Source of the DNA: JAAXZI01 sp045863575 | GTDB lineage: Bacteria > Planctomycetota > Phycisphaerae > UBA1845 > PWPN01 | NCBI GenBank assembly: GCA_045863575.1 | Contig: BTUC01000086.1 | Coordinates: 1 to 20,376 of the forward strand | Direction: 5' to 3' | Length of the DNA stretch: 20,376 bases | Shown: one piece after another, positions 7,472 to 13,977 of the stretch | Layout: every line of letters starts with the position of its first letter | How positions within the stretch are numbered: position 1 is the stretch's first letter | Notes under the pieces: model-generated | Told to the model about the DNA's origin: nothing | Database searches by the model: none | The model's input: only the letters and a program-made list of their open reading frames with translations | Made by a program: the position numbers and the translations under genes

Positions 7472-7801
7472 TCATCTTTCCGCTCTGGCCGTCTGCTCTG
7501 ACCCCGTCCGCTGTATATGTGGTTGTGGTCGGACTCCGCGTTCGGCTTGCTCCTTGCGCATGGCATTCCCCCACTCCAGCCATTCGTCAAGATAGCGATC
7601 CATCGTCGCCTTGTTCCGGAGATAATACAATAGAGTTGCCAGAATCTTGTCAAAGCTCAGCGTGGGAAATCGATCGGCAAGCTGTTCGACTGTGAGTCCA
7701 TGGTGGATGTAGTCGTGCAGCACGTCCTCTATCCAGATGCGATGACCCTGGATGCGAATGGCTTCGGGTTCGCTGAAATCAAAGTAGTCCTCAAGCTGCA
7801 T
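7472..7801 (-). CDS. DUF433 protein, putative antitoxin
   Basis: This 109-residue protein starts at ATG 7801, with a near-perfect AGGAGG 9 nt upstream (minus strand of about 7811-7816). That ribosome-binding site decides the start against longer in-frame options. The body has the DUF433 pattern: IRIQGHRIWIEDVLHDYIHH, then GLTVEQLADRFPTLSFDKIL (a helix-turn-helix-like unit), then a long helix, LATLLYYLRNKATMDRYLDE. DUF433 proteins are small DNA-binding antitoxin-like partners of PIN-domain proteins and usually repress their own promoter. The C-terminal 25 residues are polar and probably disordered. It is the first gene of a two-gene leftward operon with the PIN-like protein and diverges from recQ, so its promoter must lie in 7802-7937. 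Confidence 0.72.
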   Translation of the reverse strand: MQLEDYFDFSEPEAIRIQGHRIWIEDVLHDYIHHGLTVEQLADRFPTLSFDKILATLLYYLRNKATMDRYLDEWLEWGNAMRKEQAERGVRPQPHIQRTGSEQTARAER

Positions 7802-7937
7802 GGAAGCACCTCCTGAGTTCCTGTACATCATACGACATCGGCCATGGGCTCGACAGTGCCAGCGGAACGCTCTACCATTCTGGCTCTTGAGTTGTCGGCG
7901 AACGCTGAACAGGGGTGTCCCGGACAGGCTGGACATC

Positions 7938-9815
7938 GTGGATCCGCTGCAACAAATCATCGAGAAGCACTGGGGCTACAAGACGCTCCGCCCGCTGCAG
8001 CGCGAGGCCATGGACGCCGCCCTCGCGGGGCGCGACTCGCTGGCCGTCCTGCCCACCGGCGGCGGGAAGTCCCTCTGTTATCAGGCGCCGGCCCTCCTTT
8101 CCGACCGCCTCACCGTCGTCGTGTCGCCCCTCATCGCGCTGATGAAAGACCAGGTCGATCGGCTGTTGGCCCGCAACATCCCGGCGGCCTTCCTTAACAG
8201 CACGCTCGATCCCGCCGACCGCCGCCGGGTGCTGGCCGGGATGTCCCGGCGGGAATACCGGCTGATTTTCGTAGCCCCGGAACGATTTGCGGGTGACTGG
8301 TTCTACCGGCTCCTGGAGGGGGTGGACGTCGGGTCGTTCGCCATCGATGAGGCCCACTGCATCAGCCACTGGGGCCATGACTTTCGTGGCGATTACCGCC
8401 AGCTCGGCGAGCTCAAGCGTCGCTTCCCGAACGCATCGGTCCACGGCTTCACGGCCACGGCCACACCGCGCGTACGGGAGGACATCGTCGCGCAGCTTGG
8501 ACTCGTCGATCCCATCGTTCTGGTGGGGGATTTCTTTCGTCCTAACCTCGCCTACACCGTGGAGCGGCGTGCGAGCGAGTACGGCGACGTGATCGACGCG
8601 GTCCGCCGCCGGCAGGGCAAGCCGGGCATCGTGTACTGCATCCGCCGGCTGGATGTGGATACGCTGGTGCCCCTGCTGGGGGCCGGCGGCATCCGCGCGG
8701 TGGGCTACCACGCCGGGATGAGCGACGAGGCCCGCACCCGCGCCCAGGATGCCTTCGCGGCCGGTCAGACCGACGTGGTGGTGGCCACCGTCGCATTCGG
8801 CATGGGCATCGACCGGGCGGATATCCGGTTCGTCATCCATGCAGCCATGCCCAAGTCGCTCGAGCACTATCAACAGGAAACCGGCCGTGCCGGCCGCGAC
8901 GGTGAACCCGCGGAGTGCATCCTTTTCTACACCGGCTCGGATTATAAAGCTTGGGAACGTATCATCGGCGGCAACGAGTCGGCTGATTTCGAAGACCAGA
9001 CGCGCATGCTCTCGGAGATGTACCGCTATTGCACGACCACTTCCTGTCGCCACCGCAAGCTGGTCGGCTACTTTGGCCAGTCCTGGGAGCGGACCTCCTG
9101 CGGCGCATGCGACGTTTGCCTGGGCGCCCATGCCGCGCGCGGCGACTCGACCGTCCTGGCCCAGAAGATCATGTCTTGTGTGCTGCGGACCGGCCAGCGG
9201 TACGGCGCGTCGTACGTCATCGACGTCCTGCAAGGCAGCGCGACCGAACAGGTGGTCCAGCGCGGGCACGAGGGCCTGAGCACCTTTGGCCTTCTTCCCG
9301 ACGAGCCAAAGCCGGCGCTGCGCGCCTGGATCGATCAGCTCGTGGACGCGGGGCTGATGCGCCGAGACGGTGAATACCGCGTCCTGAAAGTGACCCCGCA
9401 GGGCTGGCAGGTGCTTCGGTCGCAGGCCGAGGCGTCGTTGTATGACCTCCCGGAACGGGCCACCCACAAACGGAGCCGCCGCAAATCGAAGACGTCGCTG
9501 CCGCCGCTGCAGAAAGCGTCTTCACTTCTCGACCGACCGCGTGCCCGGAACACAAGTCTGCCGGAGCCATTGGATCTTCAGGCCCGCGAGCTTCTCGATC
9601 GCCTCAAGACCCTCCGTCGCGAATTGGCCGACGACGGAAATGTCCCCGCTTTCATGATCTTCAGCGACAAGACGCTACGCGAAATGGCCCGCGCCCGCCC
9701 CGACACGCTCGAAGCCCTCGCCGAGATCCCGGGCGTCGGCCCCGTTAAGCTTGAGCTCTTTGGCGAGCGCTTCATCGAGGTCATCCGGGAGAAAGGCCAA
9801 GAGCATGACGGCTGA
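7938..9815 (+). CDS. recQ: ATP-dependent DNA helicase RecQ
   Basis: This 3'-5' DNA helicase acts in recombination and fork repair and is complete with all three RecQ regions. The helicase core shows Walker A TGGGKS at residues 40-45 (AVLPTGGGKSLCYQ), DEAH at 137-140 (FAIDEAHCISHWGHDFR), motif III GFTATATPRV and motif VI QETGRAGRDGEP. The RQC zinc site is Cys370, Cys388, Cys391 and Cys394 (SCGACDVC). A winged-helix region follows, then a C-terminal HRDC domain at about 548-620 (TLEALAEIPGVGPVKLELFGERFIEVI). GTG 7938 is chosen because homology begins right after it (DPLQQIIEKHWGYKTLRPLQREAM). The frame stays open back to 7800, but that extension does not look like RecQ and overlaps the divergent DUF433 start. 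Length, 625 residues, is normal. Its high G+C contrasts with the neighbours on both sides. Confidence 0.94.
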   Translation: MDPLQQIIEKHWGYKTLRPLQREAMDAALAGRDSLAVLPTGGGKSLCYQAPALLSDRLTVVVSPLIALMKDQVDRLLARNIPAAFLNSTLDPADRRRVLAGMSRREYRLIFVAPERFAGDWFYRLLEGVDVGSFAIDEAHCISHWGHDFRGDYRQLGELKRRFPNASVHGFTATATPRVREDIVAQLGLVDPIVLVGDFFRPNLAYTVERRASEYGDVIDAVRRRQGKPGIVYCIRRLDVDTLVPLLGAGGIRAVGYHAGMSDEARTRAQDAFAAGQTDVVVATVAFGMGIDRADIRFVIHAAMPKSLEHYQQETGRAGRDGEPAECILFYTGSDYKAWERIIGGNESADFEDQTRMLSEMYRYCTTTSCRHRKLVGYFGQSWERTSCGACDVCLGAHAARGDSTVLAQKIMSCVLRTGQRYGASYVIDVLQGSATEQVVQRGHEGLSTFGLLPDEPKPALRAWIDQLVDAGLMRRDGEYRVLKVTPQGWQVLRSQAEASLYDLPERATHKRSRRKSKTSLPPLQKASSLLDRPRARNTSLPEPLDLQARELLDRLKTLRRELADDGNVPAFMIFSDKTLREMARARPDTLEALAEIPGVGPVKLELFGERFIEVIREKGQEHDG

Positions 9816-10001
9816 GCCGTGAGTGGACTGTATCACGATCTCTTCGATTGTTGTGGCGTGTGCTGAAGACGCTTGTCTCTCGTCGAGGCTGGGTGAGCCT
9901 CGGAGCACAAGTGCGTGGGCAATCGCTTTTCTTCTTCGGCAATGGTTGCCGATATACGGGTAGGGCGGGCACTGTCAGAGCCTAGATGCTTGGCTGCAAG
10001 G
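9816..10001. other. Spacer between recQ and the ATPase module
   Basis: I see no convincing gene, terminator or repeat here. The frame of the following ORF stays open back to GTG 9915 (reading MGNRFSSSAMVADIRVGRAL), so the true start of that gene could lie anywhere from 9915 to 10002. Confidence 0.4.
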
Positions 10002-10385
10002 ATGATCGACGAAAGCCAGATCCGCCGACACGTAGCAGAAATCGGTGCCAAGGGGCCGCGTCGGGGGATATCTCCGCTCTTTCGCCTGATTGAGCGAATG
10101 TCTCCGGAAGTCCGGGCCACTTCCCTTGAGGTATTGGTCAACAGCTTGTGCACAAGGGGAGGCCCCTGGATCGCTGCTCTGCACGCAAGTTTGTCTAGAG
10201 GCGGAGCATGTCCAGCGTCCTTGCGGCAACGCCTGGAGGAGATTCTCCAGATAATCCAGTCAGAAGGGGTTCGGCCTCCTCTCCAGACGATGCGCAGCCA
10301 TCGTGTTGCGGTCGCCGAGGCCAAGCTGGTCATTCAGAACTCCCAAGAGCTTGGTATCTTTGCTGAACAACATTACCTCCTTTAG
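10002..10385 (+). CDS. Unrecognised ORF, possibly the N-terminal part of the following ATPase gene
   Basis: From ATG 10002 (MIDESQIRRHVAEIGAKG) this frame gives 127 residues to TAG 10383-10385. The product is mostly helical and charged (FRLIERMSPEVRATSLEVLV, LRQRLEEILQIIQSEGV, VAVAEAKLVIQNSQELGIFA). I recognise no family. Its frame is the same as that of the ATPase ORF downstream, and no other stop lies between them. The TAG could therefore be a nonsense mutation or base error inside one gene of about 413 residues. Against this, the ORF could be a separate small gene that ends properly. Starts further upstream, including GTG 9915, are possible because no strong ribosome-binding site marks 10002. 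Composition is less GC-rich than recQ or the cupin-M3 block. Confidence 0.4.
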   Translation: MIDESQIRRHVAEIGAKGPRRGISPLFRLIERMSPEVRATSLEVLVNSLCTRGGPWIAALHASLSRGGACPASLRQRLEEILQIIQSEGVRPPLQTMRSHRVAVAEAKLVIQNSQELGIFAEQHYLL

Positions 10386-10448
10386 AAGATCAATGCGCTC
10401 TACGCGTACCATGGCTACGTTGATCTTGAGCTCACGTTCGAGTGCGAT

Positions 10449-11243
10449 GTGGCGTACATCTATGGGTTGGCTTTGATCGCCGCGTGGTGCTCACGTTATG
10501 CAGCGAACGTGAAGGTTACAGCGACTCATCAATGGGTGGCCGATTATCTTGAACGAACAGGCTTCATAGACGTCGTTCAAAGAGGTCAAGTCATCGACTC
10601 TCCCCGGTTTGATACGCACAACTGTGTTGCGCTCACTCAGTTGCTTCGTCAGAAGAGCGAAGAAGCTGATCTGACAGCTCGGCGTCTGCGCGAACTGTTT
10701 GTGCATCATGCTGGTTTGAACGAGGAACAGGGCCGCTCCCTTGGCATCACGTTTGCTGAGCTGATTGAGAACGTGTATCGACATGCGGAAAACGATTACC
10801 CGGGTTACGTGATGGCGCAGGCGCATCCAGCGAAGCAACGTTTTCACGTCGTCATCGTGGATCCCGGGATCGGGATATATGATAGTTTTCGCAGGAGCGA
10901 CGTCCCTGAGGTTCGATCCCGTGCAGTCACGGAACGGGACGCACTACGAATGGCCACAGAAGCATACGTCACCAGCAAGGCCAGCAGGCATGCTGGCTAT
11001 GGTCTTTACGTGGTCAGTACTCTGGCCGAGAAGAACAGAGGTGTATTCAGGCTGACATCCGGGCGTACCACTCTGATTCAGAAGCCTCAATTAGCCATTC
11101 TTCAGAAAGGTAGGCAGAGCGAGTATCTCGTGCACCCCCGCTGGCAGGGAACGAGCCTCGGTCTCATGTTCAATCTTGACGTATCGTTGCCTTTGAGGGA
11201 AGTCTACACTACCATGACTAAAGACGCCGAGGACTTTTTTTGA
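10449..11243 (+). CDS. GHKL (HATPase-fold) ATP-binding protein with N-terminal extension
   Basis: The readable part is 264 residues from GTG 10449, but the coding sequence clearly extends upstream. The in-frame codons 10386-10448 read KINALYAYHGYVDLELTFEC and join smoothly to VAYIYGLALIAAWC, yet contain no ATG, GTG or TTG. The C-terminal half is a GHKL ATPase: N-box ITFAELIENVYRHAENDY, G1 box VIVDPGIGIYDSF and G2 box HAGYGLYVVSTLAEKNRG. There is no histidine-phosphorylation helix, so it is not a standard sensor kinase. Similarity is to stand-alone anti-sigma or serine-kinase-type ATPases. The first half may be a STAS/Rossmann-like binding domain (ATHQWVADYLERTGFIDVV). It ends at TGA 11243, 8 nt before the DUF4325 gene, so the two form one transcription unit. 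A paired ATPase and STAS-like protein suggests partner switching, an inference only. Confidence 0.68.
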   Translation: MAYIYGLALIAAWCSRYAANVKVTATHQWVADYLERTGFIDVVQRGQVIDSPRFDTHNCVALTQLLRQKSEEADLTARRLRELFVHHAGLNEEQGRSLGITFAELIENVYRHAENDYPGYVMAQAHPAKQRFHVVIVDPGIGIYDSFRRSDVPEVRSRAVTERDALRMATEAYVTSKASRHAGYGLYVVSTLAEKNRGVFRLTSGRTTLIQKPQLAILQKGRQSEYLVHPRWQGTSLGLMFNLDVSLPLREVYTTMTKDAEDFF

Positions 11244-11251
11244 GGCTCCGA

Positions 11252-11581
11252 ATGCCCGATACGGCAGTCAATCTTCGAGACCTTGAATCCGACTTCGTGA
11301 CGCGGCGGCAAGGGGATCTGGTTCGTAAGTCACTGGAGAAGACGCTGGCTGGTCTTGCTCCTGCAGACCGGCTCAGGATCTCACTTGCCGGGATTGGAAC
11401 GATGACTCCGTCCTTTGCCGATGAATGCTTCGGGAAGCTGCTGCTTTCTCTGGGGGAGTCACACTTCAGGTCCCGAATCGTCCTCAGCGAGGCGGACGAG
11501 GTGACCCGTACCCTGCTTAATGTTGTTCTGAGTAAGCGCGCCCACGAGTCCAACTCGGCCCAGTCTGCGAGACGCGCGTAA
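11252..11581 (+). CDS. DUF4325 STAS-like protein
   Basis: This 109-residue protein matches the DUF4325 (STAS-like) pattern. Residues of about 25-50 (LVRKSLEKTLAGLAPADRLR) lead to a central strand and helix ISLAGIGTMTPSFADECFGKLLLSLGE, then FRSRIVLSEADEVTRTLLNVVLSKR. The block MTPSFADE at a strand-helix junction is the hallmark of the family. STAS-fold proteins commonly act as the non-enzymatic partner of GHKL ATPases, as SpoIIAA does with SpoIIAB. The ATPase gene lies directly upstream on the same strand. ATG 11252 is chosen; a TTG at 11240 in the same frame overlaps the ATPase stop and is an alternative. No strong ribosome-binding site is seen. The Ser/Ala/Arg-rich tail (AHESNSAQSARRA) is probably disordered. 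The cupin gene converges 35 nt downstream without a visible terminator. Confidence 0.75.
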   Translation: MPDTAVNLRDLESDFVTRRQGDLVRKSLEKTLAGLAPADRLRISLAGIGTMTPSFADECFGKLLLSLGESHFRSRIVLSEADEVTRTLLNVVLSKRAHESNSAQSARRA

Positions 11582-11616
11582 CCGCTTTTCACATGCTCAT
11601 GTTGAGTCCGACCGAA

Positions 11617-11982
11617 TCAGCTTTCGTCCCGATGCACCGTCTCCGGCGCGAACGCCGGCAGGCAGACGGCGAGGTACTCGGCGCCTTCGTCAGTAGGTGT
11701 ACTGTAGCGGACCCATTCGCCGCGGTGGGCGATGACCGCCTGGCCGGAGCGGACATCGATGGCGCCGCCGGCATGCTCGACGCGCAGCATACCCTTGAGC
11801 ACGATGGTGTATTCGTCGAACTCGGGCGTCTGCCCCGGCTCGAGCCAGCCGGCCGGACTGCGCATGTGCGCGATGCTCAAGTCCGTAGTCTTCGAGTTCA
11901 CCCGGCCAATGTATTCGTCGATGATCTTGGGTTTGTTCCCCGCCGGCTGAATCCGTGCGGGTGATGGGATGAGGGTGGGCAT
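11617..11982 (-). CDS. Small cupin-domain protein
   Basis: This 121-residue single-domain cupin starts at ATG 11982, with AGGAG 8 nt upstream on the minus strand. The beta-barrel is visible in PGQTPEFDEYTIVLKGMLRV (cupin motif 1 region, with a Glu-rich version of the metal site), GGAIDVRSGQAVIAHRGEWV (motif 2) and YLAVCLPAFAPETVHRDES at the C-terminus. Short stand-alone cupins of this kind with KIIDEYIGRV and CLPAFAPETVHRDE are widespread, and their substrate is usually unknown. The Glu-rich motif 1 and EW in motif 2 mean the classical His-His-Glu-His metal set is not fully present, so a metal role is uncertain. The M3 peptidase gene ends 115 nt upstream on the same strand, so co-transcription is possible but not shown. 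Confidence 0.85.
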   Translation of the reverse strand: MPTLIPSPARIQPAGNKPKIIDEYIGRVNSKTTDLSIAHMRSPAGWLEPGQTPEFDEYTIVLKGMLRVEHAGGAIDVRSGQAVIAHRGEWVRYSTPTDEGAEYLAVCLPAFAPETVHRDES

Positions 11983-12097
11983 GCCTCAATCTCCTCGTGA
12001 CAGAGTGCAAGGACCAATCCGCCTCGACTCGTCGCCAGTCTGACGCATGATCTCGAGGCTCAGCAATCTCAACCGGCGCGTGATGCTCTCCTCTGCA

Positions 12098-13807
12098 TCA
12101 CAGCGCCTTCAGCTCCGCCAGGACGGCCGCGATCAGCGGTTCGAGCGTGGCGGCGGTGAAATCGAACTTGAGCCCGGCCGCGGACCACAACTCGGGCAGC
12201 GGGCGGCTGCCGCCGCAGCCCAGGGCCGCGCGGTACTTCTTGAGCGCCTCCACCTTGTCGCGCCGGGCGTTCTGCCAGAGCTGTAGCGCACCGATCTGGG
12301 CGATGCCATACTCGATGTAGTAGAAGGGCGCATCGAACAGGTGAAGTTGTCGCTGCCACAGTGCTTCCCGTGCCGCCTCGTAGCCGCTCCAATCATCGAT
12401 CCCACCGAAGCGTTCCATCAGGTGCAGCCACTGGCGGGTGCGTTGTTCGCGCGTGTGCTCCGGGTTCGCGTACAACCAGTGCTGGAAGGCGTCGATGGTC
12501 GCAATCCAGGGAAAGACGCCAATGATGCCCTCGAGCTGCTCGCGTCGGGCCCGATTCAAATCTTCATCCGAGTAGAAGACATCGAGGTGATCCATGGCCA
12601 GCAGCTCCATGCCCATCGAAGCCACCTCGGCCATCTCGATGTTGGCATGCCGGTAGGCCAGCAGGGGCTCATCGCGGCAGGCGATGGAGTGGAATGCATG
12701 ACCGCCCTCGTGCAGCAACGTCTCCACGTCCCGCTGCAATCCCACAGCGTTCATGAAGATGAACGGGTGTCGGGCCTCGTCGAAAGTCGCCTGATACCCG
12801 CCCGGCGCTTTTCCCTTGCGCGATTCCAGATCCAGCCAACCGGCCGTCACCATTGCGTCATATTGTCGGCCCAGGTCCGGGCTGATCCGGTGGAAGATGG
12901 TCGAGCACTTGTCGGATAGCTCGCGTCCATTTTCGAAGGGCCGCAAGGGGGGCCGGCCATGCGGGTCGACGGCCAGATCCCAGGGCCGGAGCGGCTGCAC
13001 TCCCAGCGGGCGACGCCGCTCCTCCTGAATCGCGCGGTTGGCCGGCACGACCAGCCGCTCGATCGCGTCGTGGAACGCCGCCGCGTCCTCCGGCGTGTAG
13101 TCGAATCGCTCGTACGCCTTCCACTGATAGTCACGGAAACCGGAGAAGCCCGCGTTGGCGGCGATTTGTGTCCGCAGCTCGATCATCTGATCGAAGATCC
13201 TGTCGAGCTGCTCGCGGTCCTCGAGGCGGCGGTTGACGATGGTTTCCCAGGCCTGTTGCCGCACGCGCCGGTCGGGCTCGTGCAGGTAACGGCTCATCTG
13301 AGGCAGCGTCTGTTCCTTCCCGTCGAAGGTCACCGTCTGCGCGCCGCAGATCTTCTGATACTGCTGATCGAGCTTTCCGTCCTGCGTTTGCAGCGGCACG
13401 TTCTCATCGCGGAAAATCTCGACGGCCGCGGCCGTGTTCCGGTCGTAGACTCCGTACCGCTGCGGCGGCAACTGGCTTCGGGCCGGCGAGGCCACGTATC
13501 GCTCGCGGAGCCGATGCCACCGCGGCTTGCATCGCGGCTGGATCTCGGTGATGAAGTGCAGATGTGCCCGCTCGCGCTCCGGATCGTCGGTCTGGCAGGT
13601 CATGGCCACGTAACGTTTCGAGCCCTCCTCGGCGATGCACGATTCCAACTCGCTGACCTTCACCAGCCAGCCTTCCAGTTGTTCTCGCGTATCGACCGGC
13701 TGGCGATCCAGCGCATCAAACAGCGGCTCGATCTGAGACCAGTCGCCCATATCGGCGTCGGAGGGGACGAAGTGGCGTGCGTAAACAGACGGTTCGGCTA
13801 CATTCAT
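12098..13807 (-). CDS. M3-family oligopeptidase (oligoendopeptidase F-like)
   Basis: This 569-residue zinc metallopeptidase is predicted to cleave short peptides in the cytoplasm. The active site is HEGGH at residues 366-370 (TLLHEGGHAFHSIACRDEP). The third zinc ligand is probably Glu394 in NIEMAEVASMGMELLAMDHL, about 28 residues downstream as expected for M3. Family landmarks upstream include GFSGFRDYQWKAYERFDYTP and PWDLAVDPHGRPPLRPF; FPWIATIDAFQHWLYANP lies near the C-terminus. No signal peptide is seen from ATG 13807 (MNVAEPSVYARHFVPSDADM). The frame stays open to 13945, but that extension is encoded by the intergenic repeat and gives an implausible N-terminus, so 13807 is preferred. The Shine-Dalgarno is weak. 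It lies 170 nt downstream of purQ on the same strand, with an inverted repeat between. Confidence 0.9.
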   Translation of the reverse strand: MNVAEPSVYARHFVPSDADMGDWSQIEPLFDALDRQPVDTREQLEGWLVKVSELESCIAEEGSKRYVAMTCQTDDPERERAHLHFITEIQPRCKPRWHRLRERYVASPARSQLPPQRYGVYDRNTAAAVEIFRDENVPLQTQDGKLDQQYQKICGAQTVTFDGKEQTLPQMSRYLHEPDRRVRQQAWETIVNRRLEDREQLDRIFDQMIELRTQIAANAGFSGFRDYQWKAYERFDYTPEDAAAFHDAIERLVVPANRAIQEERRRPLGVQPLRPWDLAVDPHGRPPLRPFENGRELSDKCSTIFHRISPDLGRQYDAMVTAGWLDLESRKGKAPGGYQATFDEARHPFIFMNAVGLQRDVETLLHEGGHAFHSIACRDEPLLAYRHANIEMAEVASMGMELLAMDHLDVFYSDEDLNRARREQLEGIIGVFPWIATIDAFQHWLYANPEHTREQRTRQWLHLMERFGGIDDWSGYEAAREALWQRQLHLFDAPFYYIEYGIAQIGALQLWQNARRDKVEALKKYRAALGCGGSRPLPELWSAAGLKFDFTAATLEPLIAAVLAELKAL

Positions 13808-13833
13808 GGAATATCTCACTGCGCTGAGCAGAG

Positions 13834-13858
13834 ACAGAGCGACGGAGAGAATGAGAGA
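13834..13858. repeat. Dispersed 25-nt intergenic repeat, copy 1
   Basis: ACAGAGCGACGGAGAGA followed by ATGAGAGA occurs here and again at 19004-19028 with one mismatch. The two copies lie over 5 kb apart, each in a spacer. The same purine-rich core is also found inverted 75 nt downstream (13933-13952). Confidence 0.75.
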
Positions 13859-13952
13859 TGGAGAGAAGGAAAAACGAATGGCTTCCTGCTGGTTCAAAAC
13901 ACGGTGATTCACCGGGGCCCCTCGCTCCGGCGCTCCGTCTCTCATTCTCTCC
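13844..13952. repeat. Inverted repeat with 20-nt arms in the purQ/M3 spacer
   Basis: The arm GGAGAGAATGAGAGATGGAG at 13844-13863 has its reverse complement, with one mismatch, at 13933-13952. The 69-nt interior (GGTTCAAAACACGGTGATTC near its centre) shows no coding signal. The structure could fold as a long hairpin in the purQ-M3 transcript or be the two ends of a small non-autonomous element. Relatedness to the copy near 19004 favours a dispersed repeat family over a gene-specific terminator. Confidence 0.7.
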
Positions 13953-13977
13953 AGCGCGGCGGCTCTCCGGGCACTGG

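Noticed and set aside
7872..9467. 531-residue minus-strand ORF opposite recQ
   Set aside because: It is the antisense shadow of a complete RecQ with all motifs; long antisense ORFs are common in high-GC DNA.
10260..10373. Minus-strand ORF of 37 residues behind a perfect AAAGGAGGT
   Set aside because: The spacing from the Shine-Dalgarno to ATG is only 2 nt, and the product looks like no protein I know. The motif lies inside the plus-strand frame, so coincidence is likelier.
6812..10385. Amber (TAG) reassignment as an explanation for two interrupted genes
   Set aside because: TAG ends the second VKOR-DsbA gene with another TAG four codons later, the intact genes contain no internal TAG, and the affected genes lie in one accessory block.
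11591..11602. ACATG/CATGT hairpin between the convergent DUF4325 and cupin genes
   Set aside because: A five-base stem with a two-base loop and no T-tract is too weak to call a terminator.
13844..13952. Rho-independent terminator of purQ
   Set aside because: The arms are 69 nt apart, purine/pyrimidine-rich and without a T-tract, and a related copy occurs elsewhere, so a dispersed repeat fits better.
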